A stretch of DNA of 63,262 nt from Desulfobulbaceae bacterium (GTDB taxonomy: Bacteria; Bacteroidota; Ignavibacteria; Kapaibacteriales; UBA2268), in contig JAGXRP010000007.1 in the NCBI GenBank assembly GCA_018335795.1, forward strand, positions 1-63,262. The letters run 5' to 3'. The translations under genes were made by a program, and so were the position numbers. Below, one piece after another: positions 53,633 to 63,262 of the stretch. The notes below the pieces were generated by a model that ran no database searches, had not been told where the DNA came from, and saw only the letters and a list, made by a program, of their open reading frames with translations. The stretch's first letter is position 1. Each line of letters opens with the position of its first letter.

Positions 53633-55147
53633 TTACTTGCGACTGAAACTCGAAAGCCGCATCAAAATCAGGTCTTGCAAATTTTGTGCAGTTGTCATTG
53701 GGGCAGTGAAGTTTTGCATCATAATCGAAAAAGCCAGAACTTCATTGTCCCTTGTGGTAACATAACCACAAATAGCCGAAATATTGTTCATCGAACCTGT
53801 CTTAGCTCTCACGTTATTTTCTGCACGGCTACGCTTCATTCGCCTCAATAAAGTTCCTTCTTCGCCGGGTTCTGCAAGTGTTTTGACAAATTGTTCACGA
53901 TAATTTGAACGGTAAATATTATTCAACAAGGTGACGAAATTTCTTGGTGTGAAAAGATTAAACCGTGACAAGCCTGAGCCATCAAGTATTCTAATGTTAT
54001 CTGATGTGATACTATTTGATTTGAGATATTTAAGTAAATAATCGGTTCCTTTATCAAATGAGCCCTCGCCTTGAGTCTCTTTTGCAAGTGTTTTGAGCAA
54101 CATTTCGGCACAGAAGTTATGACTTTCTGCATTGACGACCTTGAGAATTTCTGATAAAGGAGGAGATACGTGAGTATAAGCAGGCAAAAGATTCGTATAT
54201 AAAATAGGATTTTGAGACATAGAAATTGGCAACAAAGCTCCATTGTGTCTAATTCGGAATTTGGTCAAAGACGATTTGAAAAGTTCCAAGAAAAACATAG
54301 TAGGATTATCAATTGCGATTTTTTGAACATGAGTCCTCTTCTTAGTGGAATCATATGCAATATTACCATTTATTTCGATATAATTGCTCTTGAAGTCTCT
54401 CGCTGTGATAATATCCGTGATTTTGTCGGGTTCGCTTGTCATTACATAATTGTAAATCCGCGCCAAATTGTTTTCAGGAATGACTGAATATTTTGACAAT
54501 GAATTGACCGAATCACCTTGCGTAATCACTAAAGAAATCGAATTGTCATTAATCGAAAGTGCATTTATTTGAGAAGAGAAAGGATACATAAAATCATCCC
54601 ACGACCATCCGGGACCATAATAAATATTATCGAAGTAAGAATCATCGCCAATTATATTGCCTTTGATAATGCTGATGCCAAGTGAATCCAATTGTTTTGC
54701 AAATGATTCGATGATTTTGATTGGTTCGGCATAGAAAAATTCAGACATTGTTGGGTCACCTGAACCTCTTATAATCACATTACCGTGATACTCACCATTT
54801 TCGTTAATCACACCATCAAGATACATATTGGTCTGAAAGCGGAAGTCCGGTCCGAAATAATCAAGTGCAGCAATTGTTGTTACTATTTTGATAGTAGATG
54901 CAGGAATCAGATTTTTTGATTCGTTCAATCTGTAAAACATTTCCCCTGTTTCGATTGATTGGACGCATGCACCAATTATTGCGTTAGACATATCGGGGCT
55001 TTCAATTAAAGCATCCAAGTCATGTCTCAGCTCCTGCAATGGATTTACCTGTAGTACTGAATCAATGCTCTGCTGGGCAAAGATACTTGTAGTATAAGCA
55101 TTGCCCCAGAAAAGTATGAGAATTATAAAATTACACAATTTAAACAT
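53633..55147 (-). CDS. dacB: D-alanyl-D-alanine carboxypeptidase/endopeptidase (PBP4 type)
   Basis: The 504-residue periplasmic enzyme has a signal peptide (about 1-24), the active-site ASTIKIV (SxxK serine), the SxN motif in AESHNFCAEM and the KTG motif in RAKTGSMNNIS. The region between SxxK and SxN (about 100-340) holds the extra PBP4 domains. It trims or opens peptidoglycan crosslinks. ATG 55147 gives a proper signal peptide; the longer frame starts at TTG. It is convergent with the CRTAC1-like gene, 11 bases between stops. Confidence 0.94.
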   Translation of the reverse strand: MFKLCNFIILILFWGNAYTTSIFAQQSIDSVLQVNPLQELRHDLDALIESPDMSNAIIGACVQSIETGEMFYRLNESKNLIPASTIKIVTTIAALDYFGPDFRFQTNMYLDGVINENGEYHGNVIIRGSGDPTMSEFFYAEPIKIIESFAKQLDSLGISIIKGNIIGDDSYFDNIYYGPGWSWDDFMYPFSSQINALSINDNSISLVITQGDSVNSLSKYSVIPENNLARIYNYVMTSEPDKITDIITARDFKSNYIEINGNIAYDSTKKRTHVQKIAIDNPTMFFLELFKSSLTKFRIRHNGALLPISMSQNPILYTNLLPAYTHVSPPLSEILKVVNAESHNFCAEMLLKTLAKETQGEGSFDKGTDYLLKYLKSNSITSDNIRILDGSGLSRFNLFTPRNFVTLLNNIYRSNYREQFVKTLAEPGEEGTLLRRMKRSRAENNVRAKTGSMNNISAICGYVTTRDNEVLAFSIMMQNFTAPMTTAQNLQDLILMRLSSFSRK

Positions 55148-55304
55148 ATTTGAAAACTTACATTTTATCAATCATTCAAAAATACTATTAATTTTGCAAT
55201 CTAAATTCAATATACGAATAAGCATTTCGTCACAAATCAATATGAAATTTCGGATTTCGGAATTTCATTGTTTTGTTATGTTTAATCAATTGTTGAATTG
55301 AAAT

Positions 55305-57170
55305 ATGAGTCAAGTATCTACAGAGCAATCGGAGACTTTTGAATTTAGAGCTGAAATGAAGCAATTGCTCAACATTATCATTCACTCATTATATACCAAC
55401 CCTGAAGTTTTTCTACGTGAATTAGTATCCAATTCATCTGACGCACTGAATAAAGTGCGATTTATGAAATTGACAGAAACGAACATCATCAATCCCGAAA
55501 GCGAACTGAAAATCAATATTCACGTTGATAAAGACGCAAAAAGTTTGACCATTGAAGATACCGGAATAGGAATGACTCATGATGATATGGTCCAACATTT
55601 GGGAACAATAGCCAAATCCGGTACAGCAGAATTGATTAGCCAAATAAAGGAATCCGGAAAAAGTGTTGATGCCAATCTTATCGGTCAATTCGGCGTTGGA
55701 TTTTACTCGGTCTTTATGGTAACAGATGAAGTTGTTGTAGAATCAAGACATGCAGCAGAAAATTCAGTCAGTTTTAGATGGAAATCAAGCGGTGAATATG
55801 GTTTTGAAATTGAGCCAATCGAAGAAAGAAATCGCGGAACAAAAATCACATTCAAACTGAAAGAGGAATATCATCACTTTGCTGATGAAACTAGTATTAA
55901 GCAATTACTTAAGAAATATTCCAACTTTGTTGATTTTCCGATTTACGTAAATGACGAAGAAGTCAACAAGGTACAAGCACTTTGGCACAAACGCAAAGAT
56001 GAGATTTCAACTGAGGAACTCAATGAGTTTTATAAATTCATAAGCGGTGATTACCAAGAACCTCTCTCCCACTTGCATCTCAATCTCGAAGGCAATATAA
56101 ATTTCAAAGCACTTTTATTCATTCCACAAATGGCTCCGGCAAACCTCTTTCGCGATATTGCCGACAACAATATACATTTATATTCTAATAAGATTTTCAT
56201 CCAAGACGACCCTAAGGATTTGCTTCCTGAATATTTGCGTTTCATTCGAGGTGTGGTTGATACTGAAGATTTACCTTTGAATGTGTCGCGAGAAGTGACA
56301 CAATCAAGCCCTGTGATGGCTAAAATCAAGCAAATTATTACAAGTAAAATGTTAGCTCATCTTGACGAAATGGCTTCAAAAGAACCTGAAAAGTATGACA
56401 AATTCTTCAAACAGTTCGGCTCATTATTTAAATCCGGTGTCAATCAAGATTACACAAACAAAAGTAAAATTGTTGAACTATTGCGATTTGAATCTTCAAA
56501 AACTTCGGCTGGAGAATTTACCTCACTCAATCGTTATGTATCGAATATGAGGACTGAGCAAAATGAAATTTACTATATAATGGGTAATTTTCGGAATGAA
56601 GTTGACCGTAACCCGAATATGGAATATTTCAAAAAACACGATATTGAAGTGCTTTACTTGCTCGACCCGGTTGATTTATTTACCGTTCCATATATATTCG
56701 AATATGATGGCAAGCATTTGACATCAATCGAAAAAGCAGATATTTCTATTCCTGAATCAAAATCCGAAAACGATACTACCGAAAATGATGAAGTTAAGAA
56801 TATAATCACGTTCGCAAAAGAAATTTTGGGAGACAAAGTTGAGGATATAATTCAATCCAAACGATTAGTAGATTCTGTTGCTTCACTTGTTGTAGGTAAA
56901 AATTCCTTAGACCCGCAGATGGAAAAAATGATGAAAATGATGGATAAGGAATTTATCCCTTCTAAACGGATTTTAGAACTGAACATTGAGCATCCGATTT
57001 TGAAAAATTTATCTTCAAAACTTAGCTCCGAACCGGAAAATGAAATATTGAAACTTACGATTTTACAGATTTTTGATATCGCAATGCTAAATGATGGGCA
57101 ATCAATTGATGTAAGCGATTTTACAAAACGTGCCAATGAAATGATGTTGCACGCAACAAATAGGATTTAA
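55305..57170 (+). CDS. htpG: Molecular chaperone HtpG (Hsp90)
   Basis: The 621-residue protein shows the N-terminal ATPase with FRAEMKQLLNIIIHSLYTNPE region, LVSNSSDALNKVRF, IEDTGIGMT, GTIAKSGTAEL and GQFGVGFYSVFMV, the middle domain with LPEYLRFIRGVVDTEDLPLNVSRE-type catalytic loop (about 315-340), and a C-terminal dimerisation region. The length is normal for bacterial Hsp90. The next gene queA starts 29 bases after its stop. Confidence 0.97.
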   Translation: MSQVSTEQSETFEFRAEMKQLLNIIIHSLYTNPEVFLRELVSNSSDALNKVRFMKLTETNIINPESELKINIHVDKDAKSLTIEDTGIGMTHDDMVQHLGTIAKSGTAELISQIKESGKSVDANLIGQFGVGFYSVFMVTDEVVVESRHAAENSVSFRWKSSGEYGFEIEPIEERNRGTKITFKLKEEYHHFADETSIKQLLKKYSNFVDFPIYVNDEEVNKVQALWHKRKDEISTEELNEFYKFISGDYQEPLSHLHLNLEGNINFKALLFIPQMAPANLFRDIADNNIHLYSNKIFIQDDPKDLLPEYLRFIRGVVDTEDLPLNVSREVTQSSPVMAKIKQIITSKMLAHLDEMASKEPEKYDKFFKQFGSLFKSGVNQDYTNKSKIVELLRFESSKTSAGEFTSLNRYVSNMRTEQNEIYYIMGNFRNEVDRNPNMEYFKKHDIEVLYLLDPVDLFTVPYIFEYDGKHLTSIEKADISIPESKSENDTTENDEVKNIITFAKEILGDKVEDIIQSKRLVDSVASLVVGKNSLDPQMEKMMKMMDKEFIPSKRILELNIEHPILKNLSSKLSSEPENEILKLTILQIFDIAMLNDGQSIDVSDFTKRANEMMLHATNRI

Positions 57171-57199
57171 TCAAACAAAAATTATAGAGGGAATCACAA

Positions 57200-58243
57200 A
57201 TGAAGTTGTCAGAATTCAAATATACAATTACGAAAAATGCTGTTGCAAAATTTCCCGCAGACCCAAGAGATTCATCTAAATTGATGGTCTTAAACCGTCA
57301 AACCGGTGAAACTGAGGATATGAAATTCGATAAGATTTTGGATATTTTCCAAAAAGGAGACGTAGTTGTGTTGAATGAGACCAAAGTCTTCCCGGCGCGA
57401 CTTTTCGGAACCAAGGAAAAAACTAATGCCACGATTGAAGTCTTACTTCTAAGAGAGCTAAAACGTGAAGACAGAATTTGGGATGTGCTCGTTGAACCTG
57501 CAAGGAAAGTAAGAATAGGAAACAAAATCTACTTCGACAATGGCGCATTTTATTGCGAAGTGATTGACAATACTACTTCTCGTGGGCGTACCGTAAGATT
57601 TAGCTATGATGGCAATCTTTTTGATGTAATTGAACGAATCGGCGAAATGCCTTTACCTGACTACATTAATCGAAAACCTGAAGACCATGACAAAGAAACA
57701 TACCAATGCGTTTTCGCCAATGATAAATATTTGTCATCTATCGCTCCTCCGACAGCCGGATTGCATTTTTCGGAAGAGTTAATTCAAGCACTTGAAGATA
57801 AAGGTGTCAGAATTGCAAAAATAGTCATGAACATCGGTCAAGGTGTTTTCGAAAAAATCGAAGTTGAGGATTTGACTAAACATAGAATGTATTCGGAATA
57901 TTTTGAAATTTCAAGAGAAACAGCCGAAAAAATCAACATCACCTTGAAATCGAAAAAGAATGTTTATGCTGTTGGGTGTAGTGTAGTTAGAGCAATGGAA
58001 TCATCAGTATTAACGACCGGAGCAGTCAAGCCCAACAAGGGATGGACTGACCGTTTTATTTATCCACCTTACGATTTCAAGATTGCAACTCGATTCATAA
58101 CTAATTTTCATCCCTCGGAAACGCCTTCATTTCTATTAGCTGCTACTTTCGCGGGGACTGAGAATTTGCATGCTGCTTACAAAAAAGCTATGAAAAATGA
58201 TTACAGATTCCATGCATATGGCGATGCAATGTTGATTATTTAA
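57200..58243 (+). CDS. queA: S-adenosylmethionine:tRNA ribosyltransferase-isomerase
   Basis: QueA adds the ribosyl part of SAM to 7-aminomethyl-deazaguanine in tRNA, making epoxyqueuosine. The 347-residue enzyme has FPADPRDSSKLMVLNR, VVVLNETKVFPARLFG, GEMPLPDYINR, SIAPPTAGLHFSEEL, HRMYSEYFEI and TNFHPSETPSFLLAATFAG, the last being the family signature. It follows htpG closely and is followed by a strong hairpin terminator. No tgt or queG lies nearby. Confidence 0.96.
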   Translation: MKLSEFKYTITKNAVAKFPADPRDSSKLMVLNRQTGETEDMKFDKILDIFQKGDVVVLNETKVFPARLFGTKEKTNATIEVLLLRELKREDRIWDVLVEPARKVRIGNKIYFDNGAFYCEVIDNTTSRGRTVRFSYDGNLFDVIERIGEMPLPDYINRKPEDHDKETYQCVFANDKYLSSIAPPTAGLHFSEELIQALEDKGVRIAKIVMNIGQGVFEKIEVEDLTKHRMYSEYFEISRETAEKINITLKSKKNVYAVGCSVVRAMESSVLTTGAVKPNKGWTDRFIYPPYDFKIATRFITNFHPSETPSFLLAATFAGTENLHAAYKKAMKNDYRFHAYGDAMLII

Positions 58244-58265
58244 GATTTTCTAATGAATTTTTAAG

Positions 58266-58306
58266 ACTGTCATTGAAATCATACGATTTTCATGACAGTT
58301 TTTTTA
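58266..58306 (+). terminator. Rho-independent terminator after queA
   Basis: ACTGTCAT (58266-58273) pairs with ATGACAGT (58292-58299); after one mismatch a second 6-base-pair stretch (58275-58280 with 58285-58290) closes a 4-base loop. Seven or more T follow. It ends the htpG-queA unit. Confidence 0.85.
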
Positions 58307-58412
58307 TATACAACCTAAATTAGCATTTTAATAACACATTTGTGACAATATTTTCATTATTCATGAATTATTTCGTAATTTTGAATTATAGAATTGTCAT
58401 AATTTTGAAAAT

Positions 58413-60566
58413 ATGAGAAAAATAATGGAAACGAACTTTGATAATTTTTTTAGTGAATTTGACGAAGCAAAGTATGAACAGTGGAAGTCTGAGGCTGAAG
58501 TAGCATTGAAAGGTGCTCCCTTTGATAAACTTATGTTTACTGATACGTATGAAGGTATCAAGTTAAAGCCAATATATTTTAAAGAGGATAGAGCAAACAC
58601 TTCGTTCATGTCAAATCTGCCCGGGTTTTACCCTTTTAGTCGCGGAACAAACCCTTCGGGATACAAAAAATCAATTTGGGAGATAAGTCAAAACATACCC
58701 TACGCCGATTGCGACGAGTTTAATATAGCTCTTAAGAATGATTTAGCAAATGGACAAAATTCAATTAGACTAAACTTCGATAAAGCAATCGCAATGTATG
58801 AAGATTTCACCGAAGATGATATTTGGGGTTATGCAAATATGATTTCCGATTTGGGCGATATGGAAAAAGCTCTGAATGGAATAGACGTGAGGCTTTACCC
58901 AATTCATATTGATGCCGGTCTGGCATCTTTGCCGGCATTTGCTCTACATATTGCATATTTGAAGAGTAAATCAATTGATACCAATCAAGCAAAAGCTTCA
59001 ATAGTTTGCGACCCGCTTAAAGAACTTTGTATCGAAGGCACTTTGCCGGTGTCGTTGGAAAGACTTTATGATGAAATGGCAGTGATTACGAAGAAAGCTG
59101 TTTCAGAATTTCCACAAATCAAAACGATATCCTTTGCGACCAGTCACGTTCATGACGAAGGTGGAAGCGCAACACAAGAACTTGCTTACATGTCTTCAGT
59201 TCTGACTGAATACATCAGCCAAATGTTAACCCGAGATATAGACATTAATTCACTAGCTGACAAATTCATTGTCGGCTTTTCTGTTGGGACCAATTATTTT
59301 ATGGAATTGGCAAAGCTCAGAGTTGCAAGAATAATTGTTGCTAAAATTTTCAACGCGTTTGGAGCATCACCTGAAAATTGCAAAATCACAATCCATGCAA
59401 CAACATCGGAGCGTGATATTGCGGCACTTGACCCACATATAAATATTTTGAGGGGCACGTCACAAACATTTTCAGCAATAATGGGTCTGTGTGACATCTT
59501 AACAGTTACTCCTTTTGATAATGTATATGGAGCACCAACTGATTTTTCACGACGCATAGCTCGAAATACACAAAACGTTTTGCTACACGAATCCCATTTA
59601 ACAGATTCGATTGACCCCGCTGCAGGTTCATATTATATTGATTGCTTGACTGAGGAATTGGCTACAAAGGCTTGGGAAGAGTTTCAAGAAATCGAATCTA
59701 AAGGCGGAATTGTTGAATATATTAAATCTAACGGACTCATTGAAAGTGTTCGTAAAACATTGAAATCAAGATATGACAATCTTGCAATTCGCAAAGATGT
59801 AATAATCGGAACAAATAAATATCCAATTCTAATCCAAAAAGCTATTGATTCAGTAGTTTGCAACCAAGAATTAATTGAAAATTATGTCAATGAATATGAT
59901 AAAAAGCTAATTGGTAGAAATATTGAAACCATTGACCATAATCTTGATGAATTTGAAAATTTGTTGGCGTCAAATTCCGTACAAGCAATTGATTTTGCTG
60001 TAAAGGCATTCGAAAGTGGAGCTGTTATGGCTGAAGTTTTCAATAGTTTAATTCATAATATTGATTTCGATTTCGAAGTTCAGCATTTTGAATTAAATCG
60101 TTCATCTGCCCCATTTGAAGAAATCCGTGAAAAAGCAATTTTATATAAATATGAAAATGGAGCTTTGCCTAAATTACCATTGATTTGCATTGGGAAGTTA
60201 AAAGAATTCAAACCAAGAGCCGATTTCTCTAATGATTTTTTCAAAGTTGGTGGATTTGATTGTGATATATATTCAGGGTTCGAAGATATTTATAATATTA
60301 ATTTAAGTAAAATTCCACAAAGCAAAGCGTATGTATTTTGCTCAACAGATGATTTATATGCTGAATTTATACCGACTTTTGCAAAAATAATGAAAGAACA
60401 ATATCCTGAATCATTTTTGGTTTTAGCAGGATTCCCTAAAGATAAAATTGATGAATACAAGAATGCCGGAATTGATGATTTTATTCATATTAAATCCAAT
60501 ATTATTGATTCATTAAATACATTACATTTAAAATTTAAAAAACAAGATGACAAAGGAGCTTTGTAA
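58413..60566 (+). CDS. mutA: Methylmalonyl-CoA mutase small (beta) subunit
   Basis: The 717-residue protein follows the MutA pattern: a TIM-barrel with [15 protein letters not shown], a shortened [12 protein letters not shown] substrate part, [26 protein letters not shown]-type region and [17 protein letters not shown], followed by a degenerate C-terminal Rossmann domain (about 590-717) with no DxHxxG cobalamin loop. The small subunit is catalytically inactive and supports MutB. A possible second start is ATG 58425. TAATTTTG sites at 58376 and 58400 may be -7 elements. It ends one base before mutB begins. Confidence 0.94.
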   Translation: MRKIMETNFDNFFSEFDEAKYEQWKSEAEVALKGAPFDKLMFTDTYEGIKLKPIYFKEDRANTSFMSNLPGFYPFSRGTNPSGYKKSIWEISQNIPYADCDEFNIALKNDLANGQNSIRLNFDKAIAMYEDFTEDDIWGYANMISDLGDMEKALNGIDVRLYPIHIDAGLASLPAFALHIAYLKSKSIDTNQAKASIVCDPLKELCIEGTLPVSLERLYDEMAVITKKAVSEFPQIKTISFATSHVHDEGGSATQELAYMSSVLTEYISQMLTRDIDINSLADKFIVGFSVGTNYFMELAKLRVARIIVAKIFNAFGASPENCKITIHATTSERDIAALDPHINILRGTSQTFSAIMGLCDILTVTPFDNVYGAPTDFSRRIARNTQNVLLHESHLTDSIDPAAGSYYIDCLTEELATKAWEEFQEIESKGGIVEYIKSNGLIESVRKTLKSRYDNLAIRKDVIIGTNKYPILIQKAIDSVVCNQELIENYVNEYDKKLIGRNIETIDHNLDEFENLLASNSVQAIDFAVKAFESGAVMAEVFNSLIHNIDFDFEVQHFELNRSSAPFEEIREKAILYKYENGALPKLPLICIGKLKEFKPRADFSNDFFKVGGFDCDIYSGFEDIYNINLSKIPQSKAYVFCSTDDLYAEFIPTFAKIMKEQYPESFLVLAGFPKDKIDEYKNAGIDDFIHIKSNIIDSLNTLHLKFKKQDDKGAL
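60552..60558 (+). promoter_or_regulatory. Shine-Dalgarno of mutB
   Basis: AAAGGAG ends 9 bases before ATG 60568, inside the last codons of mutA. It supports this start over the upstream ATG at 60547, which would overlap mutA by 20 bases. It is one of very few clear Shine-Dalgarno sites in the window. Confidence 0.75.
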
Positions 60567-60567
60567 A

Positions 60568-62739
60568 ATGAAAAAGCCCGATTTTTCTAAAATCAAACTG
60601 GATTTTGATAAAGTCGAAAATAAATTTGAAGATTGGAAAGAAATATTTTTAAATGAAATGAATTCCGATTTCTCTGAATTAAAAATTAATTCAATGGAAA
60701 ATATTCCAATTGACCCATTATATAATTTTGACGATGTAAGTAATTTAGAACATACAAAATTTACAGCAGGTATTGCACCATTTTTAAGAGGTCCCTACCC
60801 TACAATGTTCGTCACTCGTCCTTGGACAATCAGGCAGTATGCAGGTTTTTCTACTGCCGAAGAGAGCAATGCCTTTTATAGACGAAATATTGAAGCCGGG
60901 CAACAAGGGCTTTCAGTAGCATTCGATTTAGCAACCCACAGAGGATACGATTCCGACCACGAGCGCGTCGTCGGGGATGTCGGTAAAGCAGGCGTTGCAA
61001 TTGATTCGATTTTGGATATGAAGGTATTATTCGATGGAATTCCCTTAGATAAAGTCTCAGTATCTATGACTATGAACGGCGCTGTACTTCCTGTTTTAGC
61101 ATTTTATATTGTTGCAGCATTGGAACAAGGCGTTAAATACGAACAACTTACAGGCACAATTCAAAATGATATTCTGAAAGAATATATGGTACGAAATACT
61201 TATATTTATCCACCTGAACCTTCGATGCGAATAATTGCAGATATATTTGAATTTACTTCGCAAAAAATACCGAAATTTAATAGTATTTCAATTTCCGGTT
61301 ATCATATGCAAGAAGCCGGAGCCACCGCCGATATTGAGATGGGATATACCTTAGCGGATGGATTGGAATATGTCCGTACCGGAATTAAAGCCGGAATTGA
61401 TATTGATGCATTCGCTCCACGTCTGTCGTTTTTCTGGGCAATTGGCATGAATTATTTTATGGAAGTAGCTAAAATGCGCGCTGCCAGATTGATTTGGGCT
61501 AAAATAATTAAACAATTCAATCCGAAAAACCCTAAGTCTTTAGCTTTACGTACACATAGCCAAACTTCAGGATGGAGCCTTACAGAGCAAGACCCTTATA
61601 ATAATGTCGTAAGAACTTGCATGGAAGCCATGGGAGCAGTGTTGGGGCATACTCAGTCATTGCATACAAATGCACTCGACGAAGCAATTGCTCTTCCAAC
61701 AGATTTCTCTGCGAGAATTGCCAGAAATACTCAAATTTATTTGCAGGAAGAAACCGGAATTACCAAAGTTATTGACCCATGGGGCGGCTCTTATTATGTG
61801 GAAAAATTGACTTATGAATTGGTAAAAAAAGCGTGGGGACACATTCAAGAAATTGAAAGTCTTGGCGGAATGGCAAAAGCCATCGAATCCGGCATCCCGA
61901 AAATGAGAATTGAAGAAGCAGCCGCAAGACGTCAAGCAAGAATTGACTCTGGTGCAGAATATATTATCGGTGTAAATAAATATCGTTTGGAACATGAAGA
62001 CCCGCTAGATATTTTGGATATTGATAATTCTGCGGTTAGAGAACAGCAACTAAAACGATTGCAAGAACTTAAATCGAATCGGAATGAAAATGATGTGAAA
62101 ATAGCTTTAGACGCAATTACAAAATCTATCGAAACGGGCGAAGGCAATTTGCTCGAATTATCCATCAAAGCTGCACAGGTTCGTGCTTCTTTGGGCGAGA
62201 TTTCATCTGCGATTGAAAAAATAGTAGGCAGACATAACGCACAAACTCGTACTATCTCGGGTGTTTACAGTTCGTCGTATGCTGAATCAGGCGCTATTGA
62301 TAAAGTTAGGGATTTGACTGACCAATTTGAAACTTTGGAGGGTCGCCGTCCGAGAATACTCGTTGCAAAAATGGGTCAAGATGGGCACGACAGGGGCGCC
62401 AAAGTTATCTCTACAGCCTTTGCGGACATGGGTTTTGACGTTGATGTAGGTCCACTTTTCCAAACTCCACGTGAGACTGCCAAACAAGCCGTCGAGAATG
62501 ATGTCCATATTATTGGAGTCAGTTCGCTAGCGGCAGGGCATAAGACCTTAGTACCACAGCTTGTTGCCGAGTTGAAAACTTTAGGACGTGATGATATTAT
62601 TATTTGCGTTGGCGGTGTGATTCCTCCGCAAGATTACGATTTTTTGTATCAAAATGGAGCAGACGAGATTTTCGGTCCCGGTACAATTATTCCTCTTGCT
62701 GCCGAAAAGCTAATGCACGACTTGTTAGACAAAGAATAA
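60568..62739 (+). CDS. mutB: Methylmalonyl-CoA mutase large (alpha) subunit
   Basis: The 723-residue catalytic subunit interconverts (R)-methylmalonyl-CoA and succinyl-CoA using adenosylcobalamin. It has the barrel with [67 protein letters not shown] and GGSYYVE, and the C-terminal B12 domain with the ligand histidine His607 in [23 protein letters not shown] and [10 protein letters not shown]. It is used for propionate metabolism. No epimerase or MeaB GTPase lies within the window. A terminator follows. Confidence 0.96.
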   Translation: MKKPDFSKIKLDFDKVENKFEDWKEIFLNEMNSDFSELKINSMENIPIDPLYNFDDVSNLEHTKFTAGIAPFLRGPYPTMFVTRPWTIRQYAGFSTAEESNAFYRRNIEAGQQGLSVAFDLATHRGYDSDHERVVGDVGKAGVAIDSILDMKVLFDGIPLDKVSVSMTMNGAVLPVLAFYIVAALEQGVKYEQLTGTIQNDILKEYMVRNTYIYPPEPSMRIIADIFEFTSQKIPKFNSISISGYHMQEAGATADIEMGYTLADGLEYVRTGIKAGIDIDAFAPRLSFFWAIGMNYFMEVAKMRAARLIWAKIIKQFNPKNPKSLALRTHSQTSGWSLTEQDPYNNVVRTCMEAMGAVLGHTQSLHTNALDEAIALPTDFSARIARNTQIYLQEETGITKVIDPWGGSYYVEKLTYELVKKAWGHIQEIESLGGMAKAIESGIPKMRIEEAAARRQARIDSGAEYIIGVNKYRLEHEDPLDILDIDNSAVREQQLKRLQELKSNRNENDVKIALDAITKSIETGEGNLLELSIKAAQVRASLGEISSAIEKIVGRHNAQTRTISGVYSSSYAESGAIDKVRDLTDQFETLEGRRPRILVAKMGQDGHDRGAKVISTAFADMGFDVDVGPLFQTPRETAKQAVENDVHIIGVSSLAAGHKTLVPQLVAELKTLGRDDIIICVGGVIPPQDYDFLYQNGADEIFGPGTIIPLAAEKLMHDLLDKE

Positions 62740-62757
62740 ATTTATATTTAAATAATC

Positions 62758-62788
62758 ATGGGTGGTGATTAGCCACCCATTTTTTTTA
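62758..62788 (+). terminator. Rho-independent terminator after mutB
   Basis: ATGGGTGG (62758-62765) pairs with CCACCCAT (62773-62780) around a 7-base loop, followed by seven to eight T. It also overlaps the end of the convergent T9SS gene. Confidence 0.88.
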
Positions 62789-63262
62789 CTTCATTATCAT
62801 AACTTGTTGCGAAACTTTATTCCAAGGGGTGATGAGTTGAATCGTGTATGTTCCGCTGCCGATGGATTTTGTGTTTACGTTGAACTCTAAGATTTCCAAT
62901 GTGTTAGCGGCGCGTTTGAAGTCACCTTTGTGGACGATTCTGCCGTGAATGTCGTAAATTTCGATGCGGAAATTGCCTTGTTCTTGGGTTGAGATGCTTA
63001 GTGTGATTTCATCACGAGCGGGATTGGGAGCGACTGTCAAGGCAGTTGGCTTGAACATCTGTATGCCACTCAAATCATTGACGCAACCTTCGACAGTGAG
63101 TTCGCCATTAATGGTTTCGGAATAATATTTCGGTTCATCTAATGTAACAGAATTAATTTTTAATGCTGTGGCTTCGCTGCGACCAACGAGGGCTTTGCCA
63201 TAAATATAATTAATTATTTTATTTTGGGGAGAAAATTCTGCTGCGGGAGCTTTGATTGTGAT
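62786..63262 (-). CDS. C-terminus of a T9SS-exported protein (partial)
   Basis: The frame is open from the stop at 62786 to the window end (about 158 residues), so the N-terminus is missing; the codon at 63071-63073 is only an internal TTG. The last 80 residues are a T9SS type A sorting domain (VAPNPARDEITLSIS, IYDIHGRIVHKG, IGSGTYTIQLI, VSQQVMIMK). The preceding 75 residues (GKALVGRSEATAL, ETINGELTVEGC) look like a beta-rich surface module. It is convergent with mutB, and the terminator between them touches its stop. Confidence 0.8.
   Translation of the reverse strand: MTIKAPAAEFSPQNKIINYIYGKALVGRSEATALKINSVTLDEPKYYSETINGELTVEGCVNDLSGIQMFKPTALTVAPNPARDEITLSISTQEQGNFRIEIYDIHGRIVHKGDFKRAANTLEILEFNVNTKSIGSGTYTIQLITPWNKVSQQVMIMK

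Noticed and set aside
58370-58410. Two TAATTTTG sites as mutA promoters
   Set aside because: Neither has a TTG at an optimal distance (the second has TTTG at a spacing of 16); kept only as a remark in the mutA entry.
63071-63073. Apparent start of the rightmost T9SS gene
   Set aside because: The codon is TTG and the frame stays open to the window end with plausible coding sequence, so the gene is partial.
1-63262. CRISPR arrays, insertion sequences, tRNA genes, phage genes
   Set aside because: I looked for spaced repeats, terminal inverted repeats, transposase or integrase motifs and cloverleaf-like sequence and saw none.

Overview
The window is an AT-rich, very tightly packed bacterial chromosome segment with about 58 protein genes. 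I see no rRNA, tRNA, CRISPR array, insertion sequence or prophage gene, and no gene-free stretch longer than about 215 bases. Several traits point to the Bacteroidota/Chlorobiota/Ignavibacteriota (FCB) group. There are four proteins with type IX secretion (T9SS) C-terminal sorting domains, a DUF5686 outer-membrane protein, a DUF6132 protein, BshA of bacillithiol synthesis, a two-subunit methylmalonyl-CoA mutase, a fused FtcD, a CrtYcd-type lycopene cyclase with CrtZ, and few Shine-Dalgarno sequences. An Ignavibacteria/Kapabacteria-like lineage is my best guess; this is inference, because no marker gene here settles it.

Layout. 1-12208 (minus strand) is one closely spaced run. It starts with a CTP-dependent polyprenol/diacylglycerol kinase-like protein, a lipoprotein, threonine aldolase, a hotdog thioesterase and a GH3 hexosaminidase. 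It then enters an exopolysaccharide block: SLBB export protein, Wzi-like protein, GT2, polyprenyl-phosphate sugar-1-phosphate transferase, Dpm1-like GT2 and a GT2 cut by the window edge. 12252-17613 (plus) holds ispE, glgA, a GNAT acetyltransferase, a GT-C-like membrane protein and a lamin-tail T9SS cargo. 17610-22150 (minus) holds rtcB, DUF6132-trxA, scpA-scpB and alr. 22243-23973 is a lipoprotein with a PD40 propeller, a carboxypeptidase-regulatory-like domain and an OmpA-like end, resembling the T9SS protein PorE. ftcD (minus) faces it. 25729-27740 is a promoter-panD-glmU(N-domain)-gpmA-terminator unit. 28186-32686 holds an AhpD-like protein, a minimal T9SS cargo, crtZ, lycopene cyclase and a DUF5686 protein.

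32690-41887 (minus) is the most striking block. An FKBP-type isomerase is followed by all the genes from DAHP to chorismate: CM-DAHP synthase, aroB, aroD, an aroE-aroK fusion, aroA and aroC. Two unusual histidine kinases lie behind them, one of which carries a receiver domain lacking the phospho-acceptor aspartate.

41976-50609 holds a small PHA_gran_rgn-like protein, a DMT permease, panC, a YigZ/IMPACT protein, bshA, an ECF sigma/anti-sigma/lipoprotein set and an S9 peptidase lipoprotein. 50692-55147 holds an RRM RNA-binding protein with a T-rich leader and a strong terminator, a CRTAC1-like T9SS cargo and a PBP4-type carboxypeptidase. 55305-62739 (plus) holds htpG, queA and mutA-mutB. The right edge is the C-terminus of a T9SS cargo that runs out of the window.

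Functionally the segment mixes housekeeping metabolism (aromatic precursors, coenzyme A, isoprenoids, glycogen, propionate), envelope building (polysaccharide, peptidoglycan, carotenoids, secreted proteins) and signalling. Nothing is clearly a new defence or mobile system. The best leads are the AroE-AroK fusion operon, the kinase pair with a dead receiver, the PorE-like lipoprotein, the anti-sigma factor with an OMP-like tail, and the minimal T9SS cargo.
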